The position numbers and the translations under genes were made by a program. The notes beneath the pieces were generated by a model that saw only the letters and a list, made by a program, of their open reading frames with translations, ran no database searches and was not told the DNA's origin. From Planctomycetota bacterium (lineage in GTDB: Bacteria > Planctomycetota > JAJSAM01 > JAJVHW01), in assembly GCA_021776825.1 (NCBI GenBank), contig JAJFFG010000092.1, positions 1 through 64,000 on the forward strand: 64,000 nucleotides of DNA, in the 5' to 3' direction. Within the stretch, counting starts at the first letter, position 1; each line of letters opens with the position of its first letter. This document shows positions 15,719 to 24,265 of the stretch, one piece after another.

Positions 15719-18546
15719 GCGGGCTCGACGCGAACAGCGCAGAACTTGAACTCGGGGATCTTGCCCGCCGGGTCCAGGGCGTCATTCGTCAGCAGGTTCG
15801 CCGCCGCCTCGCGGAAGTGGAATGGGATGAAGACACCGCCGCGCGAGGTCTTCGGACTGCCGTTCACCTTGAGGCGGATCGAGCCGCGTCGCGACGACAC
15901 GCGCACCATGTCACCGGACGCGATGCCCAACTCGGTGAGGTCGGTCGGGTTCAGCTCGCACACAGCGTCCGGAGCGATCGCGTCGAGCGCCTTCGAGCGC
16001 CGCGTCATCGAACCGGTGTGCCAGTGTTGCAGCATGCGGCCGGTGTTGAGGACCATCGGGAACTCGTCGTCCGGCAGCTCCGCGGGCGGGATCACCTCGG
16101 CGGGCGCGAACCGCGCGCGACCGTTCGCGGTCGGGAAGCCGTCGCCGAAGAGGACGATGGTCCCCTCGCTGTTCTCAGGGTCGGGACACGGCCAGATCTT
16201 GCCGCGCCCGCGCAGGTGCTTGTACCGCAGCCCCTTGTAACTCTCGGTCAGATCCGAGAACTCGACGAAGACGTCCTCGATCGAGTCGTAGCGCTGCTCG
16301 TAGCCCATGCGCGACATCACGTCGCACAGGATCTCCCAGTCGAGGCGCGCGTCGCCCGGCATCTCGAGCGCCGTCTGCCCGAGCTGCACGCGGCGGTCGG
16401 AGTTCGTGTAGGTGCCCGTCTTCTCGAAGTACGACGAGGCGGGCAGCACGACGTCAGCGGCCTCGGCGGTCTCGGTCAGGAAGATGTCCTGCACGACGAG
16501 GAAGTCGAGATTGCAGAACGCGTCGCGTGCGCGGCCGACGTTGGGGTCGGAGAGGAACGGGTTCTCACCCATCACGTAGAGACCCTTGAGCGAGCCGTCC
16601 TCGGCCGCGTGCGCGATCTCGACGACGGTCATGCCGACGTTCGGATCCAGCGGGATGCCCCACGCGGCCTCGTAGCGCTCGCGTGTCGCGACGTCCGTGA
16701 CGGGCTGGTAGTCCGGGTAGACGATCGGGATCAGGCCGGCGTCGCTCGCACCCTGCACGTTGTTCTGACCGCGGAGCGGATGCAGCCCGGTGCCGTGACG
16801 GCCCATGTTGCCGGTCAGGAGGACGAGGTTGATGAGCGACCGCGCGTTGTCCGTGCCGTGCACGTGCTGCGAGATGCCCATGCCCCAGAAGACGAGCATC
16901 GCCTTGGCGTTGCCGATCGTGAGCGCGACGCGCCGAATGCGCTCGGGCGAGATGCCGCAGATCTTCGACGCGACCTCGGGCGTGTAGCGCGCGACGAGCT
17001 CGCGGAGCGCGTCGACGTTCTCGGTCATCTTCGCGATGTAGTCCGTGTCCTCGAGGCCCTCCTCGAGGATCACGTGCATCACGGCGTTGTAGAACGAGAC
17101 GTCCGAGCCGGGCTTGATGCGGACGTACTCGTACGCGTGGTCCGCGAGGTCCGGACGACGCGGATCGATGATGATCAGCTTGGTCCCGCGCGCCGCGGCC
17201 TCCTTGAAGAAGGTCGCTGCGACCGGGTGGTTCGACGTCGTGTTCGTACCGGTGACCAGCGCGACGTCGGAGTTCTCGATGTCGCGGTAGATCGTCGTGA
17301 CGGCGCCGGACCCGATGGTCTCCAGCAGCGCGGCGACGCTCGATGCGTGACACAGTCGCGTGCAGTGGTCGACGTTGTTCGTGCCGAACGCCGTGCGCAC
17401 CATCTTCTGGAAGAGGTAGGCCTCCTCGTTGGAGCACTTCGCGCTGCCGAAGCCGGCCAGCGCGTTGCCGCCGTGGGTGTCCTTGATGGCGCCAAGTCGC
17501 GAGGCGACGAGTGCGAGGGCCTCTTCCCACGTCGCTTCGCGGAACGCGTCGAGAGCGACGTCGTAGTCGAAGAGGTCGCGACCCGCGCGCGTGCCGTCGG
17601 CCTTCCCCGTGTTGTCGCCGGTGAGCGGACGCTTCGGATAGTGCGACTCCTTGCGGATCAACGGCTTCGTCAGTCGGTGGGGGTGCGACGCGTAGTCGAA
17701 TCCGTAGCGACCCTTCACGCACAGCCGTCCGTCGGTGCCGCTCGGTGCGCGGCCGTCGCTGGTGATGACGCGGTTCTCCGCTTCGTCTACGCGCAGGTTC
17801 ACGGCGCAGCCCACCCCGCAGTACGGGCAGACCGACTCGACCGTCTTCAACTCCTCCGGCGGACGGATCGGTCCGGCGATGGGCTTGTTCACGAGGGCGC
17901 CCGTCGGGCACGCGGCGGCGCACTCGCCGCAGTCCACGCACGAGGACGCACCCATCGGGTTGTCGAGGTCGAACGAGATCTTCGTCGAGTAGCCCTTCCC
18001 CGAACGCCCGATCACGTGGTTGCCCTGGATGTCGTCGCACGCGCGGATGCAGCGATCGCAGAGGATGCACGCCTGGTGGTTGACATCGATCACGTTCGAA
18101 CTCGGGTCGAGCGTGCGGCCATTGCCGCCCGGCCAGCGACCCGGGTTCGCGCCCAGCTCCCGGGCCAGAGCGAAGAGTTGGTCGTCGCCGGTCGTCGTGT
18201 CGCGCGGCGACTCGTCGGGCTGGTCCGACATCATCAGCTCGGTCAGCACCCGTCGGTTCCGGACCACCTGTTCGCTGTTCGTCTGGACGTTCATGCCCGG
18301 GTCGCACGGGCGGACGCACGAGGCTTGCAGCGTGCGGGCGCCATCCACCTCGACGACACACATGCGGCAGACGCCGACGGGTCGCAGATTGGGGTCGTGG
18401 CAGAGCACGGGGATGTCGATCCCCATCTCCTTGGCGGCCTCCCAGACGGAGGTGCCCTCGGACACGGTGACCTCGCGGCCGTCGATGGTCAGGGTGACCG
18501 TCTTGGTCGCGGGGGAGGCGTCAGGGCCCGGAACGGTTGCCGTCAT
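15715..18546 (-). CDS. fdhA: Formate dehydrogenase alpha subunit (NAD-linked type, Cys form)
   Basis: This is the catalytic Mo/W-bis-MGD subunit oxidising formate to CO2, 943 residues. In order it shows: an N-terminal NuoG-like [2Fe-2S] domain (Cys at about 47, 58, 61, 75: CHDPNLRPVGVCRMC); two [4Fe-4S] motifs CILCDRC (near 158) and CVDCGEC (near 202); the molybdopterin domain with its own cluster CPYCGVGC (near 240) and CVKG (near 275); and the active-site motif RLCHASS (Cys near 397), Cys where many enzymes have selenocysteine. The C-terminal MGD domain includes LNTGRMLQHWHTGSMTRRS. The start MTATVPG overlaps the stop of the AOR gene by 4 bp. The electron partner is probably the NuoEF-like protein at 27842-29455, 9 kb away. 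The metal (Mo or W) cannot be told, but the AOR neighbour favours tungsten use. Confidence 0.95.
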   Translation of the reverse strand: MTATVPGPDASPATKTVTLTIDGREVTVSEGTSVWEAAKEMGIDIPVLCHDPNLRPVGVCRMCVVEVDGARTLQASCVRPCDPGMNVQTNSEQVVRNRRVLTELMMSDQPDESPRDTTTGDDQLFALARELGANPGRWPGGNGRTLDPSSNVIDVNHQACILCDRCIRACDDIQGNHVIGRSGKGYSTKISFDLDNPMGASSCVDCGECAAACPTGALVNKPIAGPIRPPEELKTVESVCPYCGVGCAVNLRVDEAENRVITSDGRAPSGTDGRLCVKGRYGFDYASHPHRLTKPLIRKESHYPKRPLTGDNTGKADGTRAGRDLFDYDVALDAFREATWEEALALVASRLGAIKDTHGGNALAGFGSAKCSNEEAYLFQKMVRTAFGTNNVDHCTRLCHASSVAALLETIGSGAVTTIYRDIENSDVALVTGTNTTSNHPVAATFFKEAAARGTKLIIIDPRRPDLADHAYEYVRIKPGSDVSFYNAVMHVILEEGLEDTDYIAKMTENVDALRELVARYTPEVASKICGISPERIRRVALTIGNAKAMLVFWGMGISQHVHGTDNARSLINLVLLTGNMGRHGTGLHPLRGQNNVQGASDAGLIPIVYPDYQPVTDVATRERYEAAWGIPLDPNVGMTVVEIAHAAEDGSLKGLYVMGENPFLSDPNVGRARDAFCNLDFLVVQDIFLTETAEAADVVLPASSYFEKTGTYTNSDRRVQLGQTALEMPGDARLDWEILCDVMSRMGYEQRYDSIEDVFVEFSDLTESYKGLRYKHLRGRGKIWPCPDPENSEGTIVLFGDGFPTANGRARFAPAEVIPPAELPDDEFPMVLNTGRMLQHWHTGSMTRRSKALDAIAPDAVCELNPTDLTELGIASGDMVRVSSRRGSIRLKVNGSPKTSRGGVFIPFHFREAAANLLTNDALDPAGKIPEFKFCAVRVEPA

Positions 18547-20375
18547 GCGCGAGGGTCTCCGTCGGTCACGAGGTCCGCTAGATCGAGCGCGGTGACGCAC
18601 TCGCGCGGCACCTCGCCGCGTTCCGTCCACCCGTGAGCCCGGTAGTAGTCCGAGATCATACGTCCGAGCCCGGCGCGGCTCAACGTGACCCGGGCCCCGC
18701 CCGGTCCGTCGAGTGGCTCCTCGAGCAGTCGGGCCGGCAGCGTGTCCTCCGCCGAGGTCCAGCCTTCGCGCTCGTTGTAGAGCTTGCGGAGGGTCACGAT
18801 GCGCCGCCCGATCCGCTCCAGCTCGGTGGCATCGACGTCCCAGCCGGTCACGGCGGAGAGCATGGCCGCGCCCTCGCTCAGCAGGTCGTCGAAGGCACCA
18901 CGCAGGAACTTGCAGAGGATCAGGCTGTCCATCACCGCAGCGCGGATCTCGCTCGCGGCGGCCGCCGGGCCCTTGCTCGCATCGGCCGTCAGGCGGTCGG
19001 AGCCCGGTTTGAGGTCGTTCTCGTACGCGCCGGATCGATTGTGATCGGCGCCGCGTGTCGAGACCGCGAGCCCCAGAGCCATCGTCTGCATCGAGCGAGG
19101 CTCGTAGCCGGGCAGCTCCATTCCCTTGACGTGGGGTGCGAGCGACGGCGCCTCGCCGCCGAGCCGCTCGGCAACGTGCCGCGATCCGTCAGCGAGCCAC
19201 GCCCCAGCGCCCTGACGCGTCCCCATCGCCTGCAGGAGGCGCAGCAGCCCCGGCGCGTCGCCAAACGAGGGGACGTCGGTGAGCTCCGGCACGTCGTCGA
19301 GAAGTCCGCGCTCACGGCACTCCATCGCGAATGCTGCGGTGCCGCCAGCGGAGATCACGTCGATCCCGAGATCGTCGCACAGCGCCGAGGCCTCGAGAAC
19401 CGCGTCGCGGTCGTCGATGCCGCAGAGGGGACCGAGGGCGAAGAGTCCCTCGTACTCCATCCGCACAGCCTTCCCGCTCTTCGTGGTGAAGACGTGCTCG
19501 CAGCCGATGGTGCACGAGACGCAGTGCTTCCGAACGCTCGGCAATGCGTGCAGCGCCTCGCCAGAGACCCGCTCCGCGCCCTCGAACGAGCCGGCCGAGA
19601 AGTTCCGCGTCGGGAGCGCCCCCAGTCGGTTCATGACGAGCAGGTTGGTGACCGTGCCCAGCTCGCGATACTTGGCCGTCCCGGGGCCGAGCGAGCGTGC
19701 CGAGAGGTCCTTTGCGAGCGCGAGCGTCGCTGCGGCGTCCGCCAGTTTGGTTGGTTGCGAGCCCCGCACGGCGATGCCCTTGACGCGCTTGCTGCCGAGT
19801 ACCGCTCCCAGCCCGCCGCGCCCGGCATGCCGCGAGTCACCCGAGATCGTGGCGAAGCGCACGAGGTGCTCACCGGCTGGTCCGATGCCGAAGAACCGGA
19901 ACCGGTTGCCGAGCCGCTCAGCCACGCGCTCCTCGGCGCCTTGTGACGAGAGCCCGACCAGATCGGCAGCCGACTCGAGCCGCGCCACCCCGTCCTCCAC
20001 GACGAGCAGCGACCACTCGGCCGCTGCGCCGGTGACGACGAGCGCGTCGATCCCGCAACGCTTCAGTTCCATCGCGAAGCGATCGCTCGCGAGGGCGTCG
20101 CAGATTCGGTTCGTCAGGGGCGACTTGGCGACGACCGCGAACTTGGCCGACGTGGTCAGCGGCGTCCCGACGAGCGGCGACAGCGCGAAGACCACGGGAG
20201 CCTCGGGCGCGAGCGGTTCTCCCCCCGCTGTGGAGTGCTCCATGAGCAGCCAGGTGCCGAGTCCGACCCCGCCCACGATCCGACGCAGGACGGACGCATC
20301 GAGCGCGTCCGTGCGCGTCGATCCGTCGCCGACATCGACGACGAGTGCGGAGCCGTGGTAGCCGCCGGGTGCCAT
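18543..20375 (-). CDS. aor: Aldehyde:ferredoxin oxidoreductase (tungsten enzyme family)
   Basis: A 610-residue protein of the AOR family: tungstopterin enzymes oxidising aldehydes (or reducing acids) with a low-potential carrier. The N-terminal domain (about 1-210) has LVDVGDG and the pterin-binding DSRHAGRGGLGAVLGSKRVKG. The [4Fe-4S] ligands are CVSCTIGC (near 284-292) and a final Cys in LILCKFLRG (near 488). The length matches the family. It is the first gene of a three-gene operon with formate dehydrogenase and a thioesterase. It starts back to back with a small membrane-protein gene, with a putative 2-bp overlap of starts. The physiological aldehyde is unknown. Confidence 0.93.
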   Translation of the reverse strand: MAPGGYHGSALVVDVGDGSTRTDALDASVLRRIVGGVGLGTWLLMEHSTAGGEPLAPEAPVVFALSPLVGTPLTTSAKFAVVAKSPLTNRICDALASDRFAMELKRCGIDALVVTGAAAEWSLLVVEDGVARLESAADLVGLSSQGAEERVAERLGNRFRFFGIGPAGEHLVRFATISGDSRHAGRGGLGAVLGSKRVKGIAVRGSQPTKLADAAATLALAKDLSARSLGPGTAKYRELGTVTNLLVMNRLGALPTRNFSAGSFEGAERVSGEALHALPSVRKHCVSCTIGCEHVFTTKSGKAVRMEYEGLFALGPLCGIDDRDAVLEASALCDDLGIDVISAGGTAAFAMECRERGLLDDVPELTDVPSFGDAPGLLRLLQAMGTRQGAGAWLADGSRHVAERLGGEAPSLAPHVKGMELPGYEPRSMQTMALGLAVSTRGADHNRSGAYENDLKPGSDRLTADASKGPAAAASEIRAAVMDSLILCKFLRGAFDDLLSEGAAMLSAVTGWDVDATELERIGRRIVTLRKLYNEREGWTSAEDTLPARLLEEPLDGPGGARVTLSRAGLGRMISDYYRAHGWTERGEVPRECVTALDLADLVTDGDPRA

Positions 20376-20832
20376 GCCCGGACGCTACAGGGCCGGGCTA
20401 GCCTGTCGAGCGAACTCGGGAGGGAACACGATCACGCGGAAGAGTCGATGGATCGCCGGTGGGATCGCCGTCGCGCTGCTGCTCGCGGCGGTGGGGGCGT
20501 GGCGTACGCTCACATCGGCCCTGCCGGAGCGCGTCTGGCGTCTCTACCACGACGAACAGGGCTTGGGCCCGGTGCCGTCGGACGACGTGATCTACACCGC
20601 GCCATCGCTCGAGTCCGCCGTTCATGGCGTGTCCGCGCTCACCGGCTACGGCTTGCGACGCGTCGTCGGCCCCTTCGTGGTGCTGCCCGATCACCCGCCG
20701 CGCTGGCACGCGTGGGTGCAGAAGATCGGGTTCGATCCAGCCCTCAGGGTCGGCCCGGAGTACGCGCCCACGGGAGAGCAGGTCGACGAGGAGTTCATCT
20801 TCTGGCGCGAGTACGTGCGGGAGGACGACTGA
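20374..20832 (+). CDS. Small membrane-anchored protein of unknown function
   Basis: Up to 152 residues with one membrane helix (WIAGGIAVALLLAAVGAW) and a soluble tail rich in aromatic residues (PRWHAWVQKIGF, EEFIFWREYVREDD). I recognise no family. The start is uncertain. The ATG at 20374 would overlap the ATG of the divergent AOR gene and has no ribosome site. A perfect GGGAGGG (20418-20424) lies 6 bp before an in-frame ATC at 20431, which would give 133 residues beginning just before the helix. ATC starts are rare, so this is offered as a possibility. Confidence 0.55.
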   Translation: MPGRYRAGLACRANSGGNTITRKSRWIAGGIAVALLLAAVGAWRTLTSALPERVWRLYHDEQGLGPVPSDDVIYTAPSLESAVHGVSALTGYGLRRVVGPFVVLPDHPPRWHAWVQKIGFDPALRVGPEYAPTGEQVDEEFIFWREYVREDD

Positions 20833-20924
20833 GCGCCGGGTCGGCTTGGTTCCTTCGATCCCGTAACCTCTGGGCGGATCGCACGTCCTCTTAGTGGGGC
20901 GACGAGCGACCGGAGAGCGACGGC

Positions 20925-21461
20925 ATGACCATGACGAAGTCGAGCGGCCTGGCGACCGAAAAGTTCACGCGGGCGGACTATGCCCTCCTGCCCGAGGAGT
21001 TCCGGGCCTTCCTCCTCGACGGCCAATTCGTCCGCGAGCCCGCACCGACGTTCGGTCATCAGACGATCGTGCTGGCGATCGCGATCCGCGCTCATGCCGC
21101 GGCACCGCGACGGACGCTGATTGCCCCAGCCGACATCGTGATCGACGACTGGAACGTGCTGCAGCCGGACGTGCTGATCTTCGGTGAGCACGTACGCCAT
21201 GCCGCGCAGGCGGACCCTGAGGAGGTGCCGGTGCTCGTCGTCGAAGTGCTCTCACCGAGCACTGCGCGCCGCGACCGCGAGTCGAAGACTGCCGCGTATC
21301 TACGCGCCGGCGTCGCCGAGGTCTGGCTCGTCGATCCGACCGCGCGCTCGATCGACGTGGTGACGGGGAACGGACTCCGTCACCACGCCTCCGACCAGCC
21401 CGCGATCTCGGCAGTCGTGGGCGAGTTCGCGCTCACGGCCGACGAGCTGGTCGCCTCGTAG
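20925..21461 (+). CDS. Uma2 family (DUF820) putative restriction endonuclease-fold protein
   Basis: A 178-residue PD-(D/E)xK-fold protein. Typical Uma2 blocks: ADYALLPEEFRAFLLDGQFV, the active-site region VLQPDVLIF then VLVVEVLSPSTARRDRESKTAAYLRAGVAEVWLVDP. The expected Asp, Glu and Lys are all present, so the nuclease core is intact. The function of the family is not established. It converges on an SBBP gene with only 7 bp between stops. Confidence 0.88.
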   Translation: MTMTKSSGLATEKFTRADYALLPEEFRAFLLDGQFVREPAPTFGHQTIVLAIAIRAHAAAPRRTLIAPADIVIDDWNVLQPDVLIFGEHVRHAAQADPEEVPVLVVEVLSPSTARRDRESKTAAYLRAGVAEVWLVDPTARSIDVVTGNGLRHHASDQPAISAVVGEFALTADELVAS

Positions 21462-21468
21462 TCCACGC

Positions 21469-23895
21469 CTAGCGGCGGAAGATCTCCTGGCCGCCGCCCC
21501 TCTTGCGCCACGGGCGAATCTCGCCGCCAATGCGGTCGCCCAGTCGGAGCGAAGAGGTCATCGTCTTGGCATCCAGCACCGGTAGGCGCTGACCGCGGAG
21601 CTTCACCTTCACGCGACCGCGTCGCAGATCCACGATGACGCGGCTGCCGAGCTGGTCGGGATCGCTCGAGGTCCACTTCGCCCTGCGCGGTCCCACCGTC
21701 CAACCCGGATCGCGAGCCGGGATGACCAGCTCGAACGTTCGGCCGCCGGACGAGAGCCGGAGTGCCAGGTCGTCGAAGCTCGGGTGGAAGCGTGCTGTCT
21801 CCGCCTTCGCCAGCTTGGCGCTGACGTCGAGGGTGTCGTCGAACCCACCGCGGAATGCCACCTTGCCGCGCTTCACGGTCAGGATGAAGTCACCGGTCGG
21901 CGGGATGGGATCGCCCTGAGCGAACGTCGGGCCGCTCTCGTTCAGCACCACGACGCGGTAGGTGATGAGGAGGTCCGGCCTTGGGCCCGTGACCACGTTG
22001 TCGAGGAAGCTGCGGGCCGTCGCCGGAAGGCTGCCGACCAGGCCGAACTCGTCCGAACTGATCGGACCGACCCGCCGGAAGATCTGGAACGCGACGATGT
22101 CCGGGTCGGAGTAGTCCCACGTGACCTGGATGTCGCCGCGACCGAGGTGCTCGACGTTCAGGTTCGTGACCGGTAGCGCCAGCGTGTGGCGACGGAACGG
22201 GCCCGTCGTGGCCAGCAGACCGTTCGAGAAGCGCGATTCGACGCCGTAGGTGTACGGCGTATTCGGCTGGAGATCGGTGTCGACGAACACGGTGTCGTCG
22301 CCGTTGAGCGTGCCGACCTCGATGTGAGGGTCGAAGAAGCCGTCGCCACGACGGAGCACGCGGAGCGACACGTCGTCGGGACGCGCGTCGTCCCATCGGA
22401 TGCCCAGGCGGCTCTGCGAGATGTCGGAGAGACGCAGGTTCGTCACGGAGAGAACCGGGTCGTCACGCAGGGTCACGATGGCGACGTCGCCCGCCTGAGC
22501 GCCTGGCCCGAGCGGAGCGTCGATCGGCGGGAACGCGCCGGGAACGAGGTGGCCGACGAGCGTGAAGTCGGGACCGTCGTGCGCGACGAACTCGGGCGTG
22601 GAGGCCAACCGCATCAGATGCGTCGGCTCGCCGCGGTCCTCGGGGAACTGCTGCTCGACGTCCGGATCGAAGCGTGCGAAGAAGCCGGGCCAATCGCGGG
22701 CGAATCCGCCGTCGAGCGAGCCGTCGGTCCCCGGCAGGCCGCTGCCGGTGCCGATCGCGAGGATCGACCCGTCCGGCTCGACGGCGACACGGCTCGCGAG
22801 CTGGTCGTTGTCGTGCCCGATGTACGTCGCGAACGAAACGTCGTCAAGCGCCGGTGTCATGCGCAGCACGATCGCATCGGTGTTCCCGAAGAACTCGCGG
22901 CCGCTGACGACGGGCATGCCGACCGCATCCGACCGGCCGCCGATGACGAGCGATCCGTCCGGGGCAAGTGCCGCCGAGAGGAACGCGTCGAAGCCCTTGC
23001 CGCCAAGGTAGGTCGCGTTGCGGATGGCCGAACCGTCCGGCTCGAACCGCACGATGATGCCGTCTGTCGTCTGGTCGCCCGGGACGGAGAACGACTTCGA
23101 CGGCTGGAACGCGTTGACCACGTTGAGCTCGATCGAGTGGCTCCACCCGACGATCGTCGGGGCGCCGTCCGGCGCGACCACGATGTCACCCGGGTACTCC
23201 GCACCGGCGCCGCCGTAGTACGTGGACCAGTCGAGAGACGATCCGTCTGCGGAGAGACGCGAGACCCAGAGGTCGTAGCGCCGCAGCGGATTCAGCCCGT
23301 CTGCGTGCACCCCCTGGATCGGGAACGGTGACGTCGGGAAGTCCGTCGACGTGGTGAACCCAACGAGAAAGACCCGGCCCGATTGATCGACATCGACTGC
23401 GATCGCTCCCTCTTCGCCGGACCCGCCGATGTACGTGCAGTACACGAGCGAGCCGGAGGGATCGAACCGCGCGACGAACGCGTCGGTCCCACCCGCGAAG
23501 AACGGTTGGAACGCTGCGGTCGTCGGGAGGTCGGGTGAGAACGTCTCGCCGACGACGATGATGTCACCGTTCGGTGCGAGAGCGATGTCGTTGGCGCGAT
23601 CGAAGAACGTCCCGCCGAACCCGATGCGGAGATCGACCGCACCCAATGGGTTCAGCCGCGTGATCTCGATCCCTCGCCACGTGCCGTGCAGCACATCGAG
23701 GGGGTGTAGATCGTCGCTGAGTCGGGCCGCGGACAGAAAGACGAGGGAGCCGTCAACGGCTCGTTCGACCAGACGGGCGGTCCCGTCAATGGTCTCTACA
23801 CCGTCTTCTGCCCGAACGACGCCCGCAAGTGCGAGTGCACACACCATCGCCGCTGCCGACGCGACGATGCCTCTTCCGCGGAAGGTGCCCGCCAA
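21469..23895 (-). CDS. Secreted SBBP beta-propeller protein, Fn3-like, with shared C-terminal domain
   Basis: An 808-residue exported protein: signal peptide about 9-29 (ASAAAMVCALALAGVVRA); about six SBBP blades (repeated VYCTYIGGSG, GTDAFVARFDPSG, TDFPTS patterns) up to about residue 480; two Fn3-like segments (YTYGVESRFSNG, ITYRVVVLNESG); and a C-terminal domain of about 130 residues with ELVIPARDPGWTV and IVDLRRGRVKVKLRG. The N-terminal part of the 11817 protein (FEENRGQ) is missing here. The tail domain is common to all three SBBP proteins in the window. It lies between Uma2 (convergent) and the repeat B1 gap. Confidence 0.86.
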   Translation of the reverse strand: MAGTFRGRGIVASAAAMVCALALAGVVRAEDGVETIDGTARLVERAVDGSLVFLSAARLSDDLHPLDVLHGTWRGIEITRLNPLGAVDLRIGFGGTFFDRANDIALAPNGDIIVVGETFSPDLPTTAAFQPFFAGGTDAFVARFDPSGSLVYCTYIGGSGEEGAIAVDVDQSGRVFLVGFTTSTDFPTSPFPIQGVHADGLNPLRRYDLWVSRLSADGSSLDWSTYYGGAGAEYPGDIVVAPDGAPTIVGWSHSIELNVVNAFQPSKSFSVPGDQTTDGIIVRFEPDGSAIRNATYLGGKGFDAFLSAALAPDGSLVIGGRSDAVGMPVVSGREFFGNTDAIVLRMTPALDDVSFATYIGHDNDQLASRVAVEPDGSILAIGTGSGLPGTDGSLDGGFARDWPGFFARFDPDVEQQFPEDRGEPTHLMRLASTPEFVAHDGPDFTLVGHLVPGAFPPIDAPLGPGAQAGDVAIVTLRDDPVLSVTNLRLSDISQSRLGIRWDDARPDDVSLRVLRRGDGFFDPHIEVGTLNGDDTVFVDTDLQPNTPYTYGVESRFSNGLLATTGPFRRHTLALPVTNLNVEHLGRGDIQVTWDYSDPDIVAFQIFRRVGPISSDEFGLVGSLPATARSFLDNVVTGPRPDLLITYRVVVLNESGPTFAQGDPIPPTGDFILTVKRGKVAFRGGFDDTLDVSAKLAKAETARFHPSFDDLALRLSSGGRTFELVIPARDPGWTVGPRRAKWTSSDPDQLGSRVIVDLRRGRVKVKLRGQRLPVLDAKTMTSSLRLGDRIGGEIRPWRKRGGGQEIFRR

Positions 23896-24026
23896 AACCG
23901 CCTCCAGTCAGCCCCCGCCCGGGGTGACCGGATCATAGCCAGAGACGGAACGTCATGCCACCGCCTACTCTCGGACCTTCCGCCGGCAGTCGCTCATCAC
24001 GAGGGCACCGCGCGGACGAGCCGGGT

Positions 24027-24265
24027 TAGCTCGGACTTCTCACCACGTCGGCGCGGCCTGCGGCTGGACGGCAGGAACTACGGGCGATGGACGACGTGAC
24101 GACTGCTGCTGGATCAACGACAGAGTGTCCTGACGGAGCGGGGGCCGCGAGATCAAGGCGGACGCAGCGTGGTCGGGGCTGATCCCCCCAACGAGCTGTG
24201 TCAACGCAGAGATCGCGGTCCCCGCGATGTGTCAGGCGTGGCGAGGTGGTGAGAAGGTCGGGTTA
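24027..24265 (-). mobile_element. Repeat family B, copy B1 (TA-flanked, MITE-like)
   Basis: 239 bp counted from TA (24027-24028) to TA (24264-24265). Terminal inverted repeats: one end reads TAGCTCGGACTTCTCACCAC, the other (inverse) TAACCCGACCTTCTCACCAC. The element is closely similar to B2 (57941-58180) over its whole length and shares GATCTCTGCGTTG, CGCCTTGATCTCG and GTCAGGAC with family A. The inner TA is part of the TAA stop codon of the SBBP gene that ends at 24263. It fills most of the 367-bp gap 23896-24262. No transposase inside. Confidence 0.82.

Noticed and set aside
17340-17365. Selenocysteine in the formate dehydrogenase active site
   Set aside because: The codon at the active-site position is a normal Cys codon (RLCHASS); no in-frame TGA is present.
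15817-18636. 939-codon open frame on the plus strand
   Set aside because: Opposite the formate dehydrogenase gene, whose motifs are unmistakable; shadow frame.
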